10,146 nt of DNA from Coriobacteriales bacterium (GTDB lineage Bacteria > Actinomycetota > Coriobacteriia > Coriobacteriales > UBA8131): positions 1 to 10,146 of the forward strand of contig JAISUQ010000055.1 in NCBI GenBank assembly GCA_031272005.1, given 5' to 3'. The first letter of the stretch is position 1; each line of letters opens with the position of its first letter. Positions 1 through 8,446 of the stretch are shown one piece after another. The notes under the pieces were generated by a model that saw only the letters and a program-made list of their open reading frames with translations, had not been told where the DNA came from and ran no database searches. Both the position numbers and the translations under genes were made by a program.

Positions 1-192
1 GGAGCCCGTGGGGATGACGTACTGGTCGATGACGAACAGCCGCAGCAGCGTGGTCAAGGCGATGGCCACGCAGATGATGACGACGATTTCCAGGATTTCG
101 CGGAGGATACGCCGCCCGCGGGGTTCTGGTTTGGGCTCCGGAGAGTCGTCGACATCCAGCTCGGGCATGTACTCCAAATCTGATGAACTCAA
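1..192 (-). CDS. lepB: Signal peptidase I, N-terminal fragment (cut by window edge)
   Basis: This would be a membrane-bound S26 serine peptidase that removes signal peptides from exported proteins at the outer face of the membrane. Only the first 64 codons are present. They give an acidic, Pro-rich cytoplasmic start (PELDVDDSPEPKPEP), a basic patch (RGRR), a hydrophobic segment at about residues 33-54 (EILEIVVIICVAIALTTLLR) and then FVIDQYVIPTGS, which matches the segment leading into the catalytic Ser. The last codon at the edge is that Ser. I chose the TTG at 192 because it overlaps the trmD stop (TTGA) and has GGGAGG at 200-205, 7 bases upstream. An ATG at 168 is the alternative, but its GGAG is only 3 bases away. 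The gene directly follows trmD, as in the trmD-lepB order known from actinobacterial and other Gram-positive genomes. It is a paralogue of the complete lepB at 8538. Family assignment rests on the N-terminal signature only; the Lys half of the active site is outside the window. Confidence 0.8.
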   Translation of the reverse strand, partial: MSSSDLEYMPELDVDDSPEPKPEPRGRRILREILEIVVIICVAIALTTLLRLFVIDQYVIPTGS

Positions 193-1082
193 GAATCAGC
201 CTCCCAATGTCTTTGCAGCACCTCCCGGTCGCTGGCGCTCAAATCGGCGCTGGACAGCAAATCCGGGCGTAGTTGTGCTGTCTTGATTATAGCCTGTTCA
301 CGGCGCCATTCGGCTATCAAACGATGATTGCCGCCGAGCAGCACCTCCGGCACCGCCAGACCCCGATACTCAGCCGGGCGAGTGTACTGCGGATACTCCA
401 ACAGACCGCCCTGGCTGGCGGAGAAGGACTCCTCCAGCGGTGAGGTCGCGTCGCCCAAGGCTCCGGGCAGCAGCCGGCAGATGGCGTCGGCCAGGACCAT
501 CGCCGCCAGCTCGCCGCCGGTGAGGATATAGTCACCTATTGAGACACAGAGGTCGGCGCGGGAGTAGACCCGCTCGTCAAAACCCTCATAGCGGCCGCAG
601 ACCAGCAGCAGCCGGGGTTCGGCAGCCAGCTGCTCAACCAGACGCTGGTCCAGGCGCTGACCGGCGGGGGTGAAGAAAACCACCTTGGCCGGATTGGCGG
701 CTGGCGCAGAAGCCGGTGCGGGGGCTGATGCGAGAGCCGATGCGGGGGTTGGCGCGGGGGCTGATGCGGGGGCTGATGCGGGGGCCGATGTGGGGGTTGG
801 CGCGGGGACCGATACGAGAGCCGATGCGGGGGCTGAGCCAACATCCGCTGCACAGCCCAGCAGCTCATCCAAAGCCTCAAAGACCGGCTCGACCTTCATC
901 AGCTGTCCGGCGCCACCGCCATAGCACTCGTCGTCCGTGGTGCGGTGTAAGTCATGCGTCCAGTTGCGCAAATCGTGAGCCACGAATTCGAGGATGCCAG
1001 CCTCGCGAGCCCGACCGATGATTGAAGTTGACATCACTTCCGAAAACATCTGGGGAAAGATGGAGAGGACCTCGATGCGCAC
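189..1082 (-). CDS. trmD: tRNA (guanine37-N1)-methyltransferase TrmD with a repeat-built insertion
   Basis: TrmD methylates N1 of G37 next to the anticodon, using S-adenosylmethionine, and prevents +1 frameshifting. It is a SPOUT-family homodimer with a knotted active site. Visible family motifs are YGGGAGQLMKVEP (54-66), TPAGQRLDQ (138-146), the knot loop CGRYEGFDER (162-171), SIGDYILTGGEL (181-192), YPQYTRP (230-236) and GNHRLIAEWR (251-260). The protein has 297 residues against about 250 in E. coli. The excess is a run of Ala/Pro/Ser/Thr at about residues 82-131, between the helix after EPVFEALDEL and the strand KVVFFTPAG, encoded by a 12-nt tandem repeat. Another oddity is Glu219 in PLEESF where E. 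coli has the catalytic Asp169 (ATEDSF). The start is GTG at 1082, one base after the rimM stop, so the two are probably translationally coupled. The order rpsP-khpA-rimM-trmD is typical. The family call is secure; the effect of the insertion is unknown. Confidence 0.96.
   Translation of the reverse strand: MRIEVLSIFPQMFSEVMSTSIIGRAREAGILEFVAHDLRNWTHDLHRTTDDECYGGGAGQLMKVEPVFEALDELLGCAADVGSAPASALVSVPAPTPTSAPASAPASAPAPTPASALASAPAPASAPAANPAKVVFFTPAGQRLDQRLVEQLAAEPRLLLVCGRYEGFDERVYSRADLCVSIGDYILTGGELAAMVLADAICRLLPGALGDATSPLEESFSASQGGLLEYPQYTRPAEYRGLAVPEVLLGGNHRLIAEWRREQAIIKTAQLRPDLLSSADLSASDREVLQRHWEADS
200..205 (-). promoter_or_regulatory. Ribosome binding site for the left-edge lepB
   Basis: GGGAGG lies on the minus strand within the last codons of trmD, 7 bases before a TTG that overlaps the trmD TGA. 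It favours the TTG start at 192 over the ATG at 168 and implies translational coupling with trmD. Confidence 0.6.
721..828. repeat. 12-nt tandem repeat inside trmD (nine units)
   Basis: There are nine contiguous 12-base units with plus-strand consensus GGGGCTGATGCG; three are identical (721-732, 757-768, 769-780) and the others differ at a few bases. Two further degenerate units may flank the array (709-720, 829-840). On the coding strand each unit gives four residues, mostly ASAP, with variants ASAL, APTP and VSVP. Because the unit is a multiple of three and lacks stops, gain or loss of units would keep trmD in frame. Confidence 0.92.
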
Positions 1083-1083
1083 C

Positions 1084-1680
1084 TTATCCCGCCCCCTTGG
1101 CTTTTACCGCCTGGCCGCTCGAAAGCTCCAGCAGACCTGCAGGCAACATCACCCGGATGCCGGCAGCATCCTGGGAGCAGATGAACTCCTCCACAGCCGG
1201 TATCAGCACCTCACCGTAAACGCCGCCATCAACCACCCAGAGGTCCTGGGCAACGCCATGGCGTACCTCACGCAAGATGCCAATCAGACCGTCAGCGGCA
1301 CTGGCATCAAGCACCGGCAGGCCGATTGGCGGCTCTGCAACCGCCGCCGCAGAACCAGCCACTGCAGGGTCGGCTGCTGCAAAGCCGGCCAGTCCGGAAT
1401 CTGCCGGCACATCCCCCGCCCGAGCCAGCAGGTAACACCCGACCAGACGCTCAGCTATGGTGCGGTCGGCAACGTCTGCCAAAGTCAGCAACCAGCCCTT
1501 GGCCTGCTGGCGCAGATCCAACACCCGACTGTGGCGCACAACTCCTGTTTGAGGCGGAACTACCCAGACCTCCAGGCCGGCAGGCAACAACAGAGGGCGG
1601 TCATCGACAGGCGTGACGATGACCTCCCCCATCAGACCTTTGGCTTTACTGATATAGGCTACCTGCACGTAGTCAGTCAT
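1084..1680 (-). CDS. rimM: 16S rRNA processing protein RimM
   Basis: RimM is a 30S subunit maturation factor that binds ribosomal protein S19 and helps 3' domain assembly of 16S rRNA. The 198-residue protein shows the N-terminal RimM barrel (VAYISKAKGLMGEVIVTPVD, residues 7-26), the conserved ADRTIAERLVGCYLL segment (71-85) and a C-terminal PRC-barrel (about 128-186) with DGLIGILREVRHGVAQDLWVV, GEVLIPAVEEFI and VMLPAGLLEL. The linker between the two barrels (about 88-128) is an Ala/Gly/Pro-rich low-complexity stretch, and I do not see the aromatic residues that usually precede the PRC domain in other RimMs. The start is ATG at 1680, 9 bases after the khpA stop, with no clear Shine-Dalgarno, so coupling to khpA is likely. 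Co-location with rpsP is a conserved arrangement. Confidence 0.92.
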   Translation of the reverse strand: MTDYVQVAYISKAKGLMGEVIVTPVDDRPLLLPAGLEVWVVPPQTGVVRHSRVLDLRQQAKGWLLTLADVADRTIAERLVGCYLLARAGDVPADSGLAGFAAADPAVAGSAAAVAEPPIGLPVLDASAADGLIGILREVRHGVAQDLWVVDGGVYGEVLIPAVEEFICSQDAAGIRVMLPAGLLELSSGQAVKAKGAG

Positions 1681-1689
1681 GGCGACAGG

Positions 1690-1944
1690 TCAGTCGACGA
1701 CCTCAACCTCCACGTGGGCACCGCCGACATACGATGATGCCGCGCGAGCCAGAGTCCGAATCGCCTTGATGATACGCCCCTGACGACCGATGATCTTGCC
1801 GGTATCCTCCGAGGCGACCTCAATCTCCACCAACAGCGTGTCATCCTGCTCGCTGCTCTCCACCCGCACCTGGTCGACTTCATCCACCAGCGAAGTGACG
1901 ATGCTCTCGACCAGGGCAGTGATGCTGTTATCCTGCTCGCTCAT
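1690..1944 (-). CDS. khpA: KH-domain RNA-binding protein KhpA (YlqC family)
   Basis: This is an 84-residue protein consisting of a single KH domain. The diagnostic GXXG loop is GRQG at residues 53-56, in the context GKIIGRQGRIIKAIRTL, followed by the helix and strand expected of the type II KH fold (AHVEVEVVD at the end). KhpA in Gram-positive bacteria forms a dimer or pairs with KhpB/EloR and binds many RNAs, with effects on cell elongation and division. It starts with ATG at 1944, 5 bases after the rpsP stop, with GAGG about 10 bases upstream inside the end of rpsP. Position between rpsP and rimM is the standard location of this gene outside Proteobacteria. Confidence 0.93.
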   Translation of the reverse strand: MSEQDNSITALVESIVTSLVDEVDQVRVESSEQDDTLLVEIEVASEDTGKIIGRQGRIIKAIRTLARAASSYVGGAHVEVEVVD

Positions 1945-1949
1945 GGCGC

Positions 1950-2192
1950 TCAGGCCTCTTTAGCCTGGGCGATGAGCTTGGCGACGGTCTCAGTGGGCTG
2001 AGCGCCATTCTTGACCCAGTTGTCAATCTTCTCCAGGTCCAGCTTGATGAAGGTCGGGTTGGCGCAGGGATTGTAGCGACCGACTTCCTCGATGAAGCGA
2101 CCGTCGCGCGGTGAGCGGGCGTCGGCAACGATGACGCGATAGTACGGGGCCTTTTTGGCGCCATGCCGCGCCAAGCGAATCTTAACTGCCAA
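1950..2192 (-). CDS. rpsP: 30S ribosomal protein S16
   Basis: S16 binds 16S rRNA early in 30S assembly. The 80-residue product has the expected length and motifs: MAVKIRLARHGAKKAPYYRV (1-20), VADARSPRDGRFIEEVGRYNP (22-42) and the C-terminal KIDNWVKNGAQPTETV. The start is the TTG at 2192. It gives the canonical N-terminus (M)AVKIRL and has a perfect AAGGAG 6 bases upstream; the longer reading back to 2246 would add 18 residues unlike any S16. It heads the rpsP-khpA-rimM-trmD-lepB cluster and is separated from rpoD by 138 bases. Confidence 0.96.
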   Translation of the reverse strand: MAVKIRLARHGAKKAPYYRVIVADARSPRDGRFIEEVGRYNPCANPTFIKLDLEKIDNWVKNGAQPTETVAKLIAQAKEA

Positions 2193-2198
2193 AACATT

Positions 2199-2204
2199 CT
2201 CCTT
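2199..2204 (-). promoter_or_regulatory. Ribosome binding site deciding the rpsP TTG start
   Basis: AAGGAG on the minus strand, 6 bases before TTG at 2192. An ATG lies in another frame within the spacer, but only the TTG frame encodes S16. Confidence 0.85.
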
Positions 2205-2252
2205 TTTTACAGTGGTGCCGGCGGAATACAGGGATAAAACCGGCAAACATCC

Positions 2253-2258
2253 ATGATA
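2253..2258 (-). promoter_or_regulatory. Possible -10 box for the rpsP operon
   Basis: TATCAT (5 of 6 matches to TATAAT) on the minus strand would place a transcript start near 2247, about 55 bases before the rpsP start. No convincing -35 hexamer is seen at 16-18 bases, so this is weak. The rest of the 138-base rpoD-rpsP gap holds GC-rich imperfect hairpins with no U-tract. Confidence 0.28.
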
Positions 2259-2330
2259 CTACAACTGCCCAGCAGGCTGCCACCGCGAGGCAATCCAGCG
2301 GGTCGGCAGTGGGGCTTGGGCTGGCGGGGC

Positions 2331-3707
<1,377 letters not shown>

Positions 3708-3748
3708 TCCATTGGGGCGCCCTGGTTACTGGGGCAGGCGAAGGCGAT

Positions 3749-3754
3749 TGTCAA
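3749..3754 (-). promoter_or_regulatory. Orphan TTGACA (-35 consensus) upstream of rpoD
   Basis: A perfect TTGACA on the minus strand lies about 42 bases before the longest rpoD start. The hexamers at 16-18 bases downstream (CAGTAA is the 17-base position) are poor -10 matches, so it may be coincidence or a weak second promoter. Confidence 0.2.
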
Positions 3755-3762
3755 CGCACCCA

Positions 3763-3790
3763 TTCGCGAACAGGCGCACCTGTTCGCGAA
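3763..3790. repeat. Perfect 12-bp inverted repeat upstream of rpoD (operator or 5' hairpin)
   Basis: The arms are TTCGCGAACAGG (3763-3774) and CCTGTTCGCGAA (3779-3790) around a 4-base loop. Each arm also contains the 8-bp palindrome TTCGCGAA, so two such sites lie with centres 20 bp apart. On the minus strand the repeat starts 6 bases after a TATACT box, so it would sit at the very 5' end of an rpoD transcript. It is not followed by a U-tract, which argues against a terminator. Confidence 0.85.
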
Positions 3791-3796
3791 CCTCAT

Positions 3797-3802
3797 AGTA
3801 TA
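3797..3802 (-). promoter_or_regulatory. Candidate -10 box of an rpoD promoter
   Basis: TATACT (5 of 6 matches) on the minus strand predicts a start near 3790 and a leader of about 80-100 bases. The -35 region is poor (CCCAAA at 17 bases). The position between a terminator-like hairpin (3828-3846) and the inverted repeat (3763-3790) makes a dedicated rpoD promoter plausible. Confidence 0.4.
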
Positions 3803-3827
3803 CCCTGTATGAAGCCGGTTTTGGGCG

Positions 3828-3846
3828 AAAACTCCGTTTACCGGAG
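3828..3846 (-). terminator. Weak terminator-like hairpin between dnaG and rpoD
   Basis: On the minus strand CTCCG-GTAAA-CGGAG forms a 5-bp stem with a 5-base loop directly followed by TTTT. The stem is short, so it could be an attenuator or partial terminator for dnaG transcripts. Another weak candidate (GCCGT/ACGGC followed by TTTCCCC) lies nearer dnaG, around 3925-3945. Confidence 0.35.
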
Positions 3847-3887
3847 AAAACTGATACCAATGGGTAATATATGGGAAATGGGTGAAC

Positions 3888-3924
3888 GGGGGAACGGAAG
3901 GAATGGGGAAACGGGGAAACGGGG
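3888..3924. repeat. G-run octamer repeat (possible G-quadruplex) in the dnaG-rpoD gap
   Basis: The plus strand carries G5 at 3888-3892, then G4 at 3905-3908, 3913-3916 and 3921-3924, the last three spaced by AAAC (a GGGGAAAC octamer repeat). Spacings of 12, 4 and 4 would allow an intramolecular G-quadruplex on the plus strand, which is the template strand for rpoD. The transcript would be C/U-rich here. Confidence 0.6.
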
Positions 3925-3998
3925 AAAGCCGTCGCTTTTGAACGGCGAATCGTCTGGCCGGAGAATGACGGGCTGGCCTGGACTTGCAAACCGCACCA

Positions 3999-5969
3999 TC
4001 AATAGTCGGTCTTGTGGTCGCGGCGTAAGTCGGCCAGCTCCTGCTGCAGGCCGGCGACCTCGGCAAACAGCCGGTCATAGAGCTCGCGGTCGCTGACCGC
4101 CAGCTGCCGCAGTCGGGCGTTAATCTGGCGGATACGGGCTTTGAGCTGCTTCTCCCGGATAGCGAAGACCAGCTGCCTGGCCAGCCGTCCTGGCTCCACA
4201 CCGGCAAACTCCGAAAGCCGGGTGGCCGTCAGCAGATTGGCGGCTGCGGGCATGCGGGATTCCAGCTCAGACAGCAACGCCGCCGGCGCGGCGTCGACAT
4301 TCAGGGCCAGGATCTGCTCGGCCAGCTGCTGATAGTCCGCCTCACTCCAGGCCAGTGCGGGCAGCTCGGTGCGCAGGTACGCCCGAGCGGTGGGCTCTTC
4401 GATGTAGAGTCGCAGCAGTTCGCACTCGTAGCTGCGCACCTGAGAGCCTGGGTGATTGGCGGCTGCGGCGGTTGCGGCCGGTCCCGCTGCTTGCTGGTGC
4501 TGGCCGGCTGGCTGCTGTGCGGTTGCCGGCTGACCGGTTGGCGGTTGCACGGTTGCCAGCTGCGCGGTTGGCGGCTGCGTGCTTGCCGGCTGTGCAGTTG
4601 CCGGCTGCGCTGCTCTGACGCCGCCGCCATCAGCCAGCGCTGAGCCCGGCAATGGTTTGGCCAGATTCAGAGCCGCCAGGACGGTCTGATAATCGACGGT
4701 GAAGACATCGGCCAGGTAGTTCAGGTAGTCGACGGCCAGCAGAGTGCCCTTGACCGGCACCAGCAGCTGGACTACGTCCGCCAGCGCCCGGTTGCGTTGC
4801 TCCGGGACCAGCAGGTCCCATTTGGCCAGACGCCGGTCCAGGGCAAAGCGCAACAGGGGTATGGCGTTTGCCAATACCTGGCGCATGGCCTCCGGCCCGG
4901 AGCCGGCACAGAAGTCCGCCGGGTCCTGGGCGCCGGGCAACAGGGCGACGTAGACGTCGGCCTTACCGCCGGACTGAGGCGAGACCATCACGCTGATCAG
5001 CTCCGCCGCCCGATCGGCGGCACGCTGGCCGGCCTCATCGCCATCGAAGAGCAACAGGACCTTTTTTGTGAATCTCGATAGCAATTTTAGATGCTGCGGC
5101 GTCAACGCCGTACCCAGCGTGGCCACGCTATTGGCAAAGCCGGCGGCATGCATGGCGATGACGTCGGTGTAACCCTCGACGACGATGGCCGCGCCGCTGG
5201 CAGTGATTGGCGCTTTGGCCTTGTCGATGGCATAGAGGTTGTCACGTTTGTGGAACAGTTGGGTATCGGCGCTGTTCAGGTATTTGGGCTCGCCTTTCTC
5301 CAACACCCGCCCGCCAAAGGCGATGACCCGCCCCTGCAAATCGCGGATTGGGAAGATGACCCGCTCGAAGAAGCGGTCGCGCAGCATGTTACGGTTGCTG
5401 CCTTCCTGGGGAGTGTAGGCTACGTTGGCCTGAAGCATCTCTTCACGGGAGAAGCCCAGCCTGGTCAGCTGGCGCACCAACTCACCATGGCCGGGAGCAT
5501 AGCCCAACGTCCACTCGGCAGGCAGCTTGCCGCCCATCTGGCGGCGGGACAGATAGCCACGAGCCTGCTCGGCACCCGGGGTTCTGGCCCGCATCAGCTG
5601 TTGATGGTAGAACTGCGCCGTCTGCTCACAGACTTCCAGCAGGCGGGCTTTCTTGCCGCGGCTGGCGCGGTCACCTGACCCCTGCTCCAGCTCGATGTTG
5701 GCCCGCTGGGCCAGCGAGCGCACCGCATCCAGGAACTCCAGCCCTTCGGTCTTCATCACGAAATCGAAGGCGCTGCCGCCTTCACCGCAGCCGAAGCACT
5801 TGTAACGCTGCATCACCGTATCGACCTTGAAGGATGGCGTCTTCTCGTTATGGAAGGGGCAGTTGCCCCAGAAATCCCGGCCCTTCTGCCGCAGTACGAC
5901 GCGCTCGGCGATCAGAGCCACGATGTCGGTGGCCTCACGCACTCGCCGGATATCGTCATCAGTGATCAA
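3999..5969 (-). CDS. dnaG: DNA primase DnaG
   Basis: DnaG synthesises RNA primers for the lagging strand, recruited by the replicative helicase. The 656-residue protein has an N-terminal CHC2 zinc-binding domain with Cys37, His40, Cys58 and Cys61 (CPFH ... CFGC), the RNA polymerase core with NMLRDRFFERVIFPIRD (194-210) and FGGRVL, and a Toprim fold with the catalytic Glu in VVEGYTDV (263-270) and the metal-binding DGDEAG (309-314). The C-terminal helicase-binding domain (about 512-656) is joined by a low-complexity Gln/Pro/Ala linker (about 453-510) made by a 15-nt tandem repeat. The start is TTG at 5969 with GAGGA 6 bases upstream; no in-frame ATG lies nearby and MITDDDIRRVREATDIV is a typical DnaG N-terminus. 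Codons 301-303 contain an in-frame A AAA AAG heptamer. It precedes rpoD, a common arrangement. I infer a promoter at 6014-6019. Confidence 0.97.
   Translation of the reverse strand: MITDDDIRRVREATDIVALIAERVVLRQKGRDFWGNCPFHNEKTPSFKVDTVMQRYKCFGCGEGGSAFDFVMKTEGLEFLDAVRSLAQRANIELEQGSGDRASRGKKARLLEVCEQTAQFYHQQLMRARTPGAEQARGYLSRRQMGGKLPAEWTLGYAPGHGELVRQLTRLGFSREEMLQANVAYTPQEGSNRNMLRDRFFERVIFPIRDLQGRVIAFGGRVLEKGEPKYLNSADTQLFHKRDNLYAIDKAKAPITASGAAIVVEGYTDVIAMHAAGFANSVATLGTALTPQHLKLLSRFTKKVLLLFDGDEAGQRAADRAAELISVMVSPQSGGKADVYVALLPGAQDPADFCAGSGPEAMRQVLANAIPLLRFALDRRLAKWDLLVPEQRNRALADVVQLLVPVKGTLLAVDYLNYLADVFTVDYQTVLAALNLAKPLPGSALADGGGVRAAQPATAQPASTQPPTAQLATVQPPTGQPATAQQPAGQHQQAAGPAATAAAANHPGSQVRSYECELLRLYIEEPTARAYLRTELPALAWSEADYQQLAEQILALNVDAAPAALLSELESRMPAAANLLTATRLSEFAGVEPGRLARQLVFAIREKQLKARIRQINARLRQLAVSDRELYDRLFAEVAGLQQELADLRRDHKTDY
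4506..4610. repeat. 15-nt tandem repeat encoding the DnaG linker (seven units)
   Basis: There are six clear 15-base units (4521-4610) with plus-strand consensus GGTTGCCGGCTGCGC and a seventh degenerate one (4506-4520). On the coding strand each gives a pentapeptide: AQPAT, AQPAS, TQPPT, AQLAT, VQPPT, GQPAT, then AQQPA (residues 454-488). The glutamine-rich segment continues with GQHQQAAGPAAT. The unit length preserves the reading frame, and the array lies exactly between the RNA polymerase core and the helicase-binding domain. Confidence 0.9.
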
Positions 5970-6013
5970 CGGGAATCCTCACCATCTCTGTTGGCAAATG
6001 ACCTGTCGAAGTG

Positions 6014-6019
6014 ATTATA
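6014..6019 (-). promoter_or_regulatory. Candidate -10 box of the dnaG promoter
   Basis: A perfect TATAAT on the minus strand lies 7 bases beyond the hppA terminator stem and predicts a start near 6007, about 38 bases before the dnaG start. The position for -35 falls in the terminator stem and is a poor match (CCAGCA at 17 bases). Confidence 0.45.
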
Positions 6020-6023
6020 GAGC

Positions 6024-6049
6024 AAACGGCCTCCATTGCTGGAGGCCGT
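6024..6049 (-). terminator. Terminator hairpin after hppA
   Basis: On the minus strand ACGGCCTCCA-GCAA-TGGAGGCCGT forms a perfect 10-bp stem closed by a GNRA-type GCAA tetraloop, about 60 bases after the hppA stop. The U-tract is short (TTT, then GCT), so termination may be partial or aided by Rho. Confidence 0.7.
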
Positions 6050-6066
6050 CGGGGTATTGCAGTCGG

Positions 6067-6110
6067 TATTGGTTAGCGGGTTGGTCAGGTTGGTCGGGGG
6101 TTGGTTGCGG
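6067..6110. repeat. GGTTGGT / ACCAACC short repeats just after hppA
   Basis: GGTTGGT occurs three times on the plus strand (6079-6085, 6088-6094, 6099-6105) plus a related TTGGTTA. The hppA mRNA would therefore be C-rich and G-poor immediately after the stop codon, resembling a Rho utilisation site ahead of the hairpin at 6024-6049. Confidence 0.6.
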
Positions 6111-8276
<2,166 letters not shown>

Positions 8277-8362
8277 GAAACTCCTCCAATTCGTTAATCT
8301 GACAACACACGGCCCCAGACTTGACCATGCTCAAAAAGCCACACAATCAGTGCAGCCTTACG

Positions 8363-8368
8363 ATTCTA
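8363..8368 (-). promoter_or_regulatory. Candidate -10 box of the hppA promoter
   Basis: TAGAAT (5 of 6 matches) on the minus strand predicts a start near 8356 and a leader of about 80 bases. The -35 match is weak (TTCCTT at 17 bases); an alternative pairing is TTGCGG with TATACA at 16 bases slightly upstream. The surrounding 261-base gap (8277-8537) is AT-richer than the genes and I see no open reading frame of note in it. Confidence 0.35.
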
Positions 8369-8415
8369 CTGTATACGGCAAAAATAAGGAACCGCAATCA
8401 GGATAAACGGCCAGG

Positions 8416-8446
8416 AAAGGCTCAGCAGCCCGCTTAGTAAGCCTTT
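8416..8446. terminator. Hairpin ending the dnaX-ebfC-recR-lepB unit
   Basis: AAAGGCT (8416-8422) and AGCCTTT (8440-8446) form a perfect 7-bp stem, and AGC/GCT inside can extend it with an internal loop. The A and T ends of the arms give the usual terminator shape. It lies about 90 bases after the lepB stop and before the hppA promoter region. The downstream U-tract is limited to the stem end on the minus strand. Confidence 0.45.

Noticed and set aside
721..828. CRISPR-like array
   Set aside because: The units are 12 bases, contiguous and in frame with no unique spacers, so this is a coding minisatellite.
670..924. A plus-strand frame encoding Gly/Ala/Asp repeats over the trmD array
   Set aside because: All frames are open there because the 12-nt unit lacks stops. 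The trmD frame has conserved motifs on both sides, so the repeat belongs to trmD.
994..1737. A 247-codon plus-strand frame opposite rimM and khpA
   Set aside because: It crosses three real genes and their junctions with no recognisable domain and is a GC-bias artefact.
2265..2325. Terminator after rpoD
   Set aside because: Imperfect GC-rich stems such as CTGCC ... GGCAG can form, but none has a U-tract or a clean stem, so I do not call one.
3763..3790. LexA (SOS) box upstream of rpoD
   Set aside because: GAAC and GTTC half-sites exist but are separated by 10 bases rather than the 4 of the Gram-positive/actinobacterial LexA box, and the TTCGCGAA cores do not fit it.
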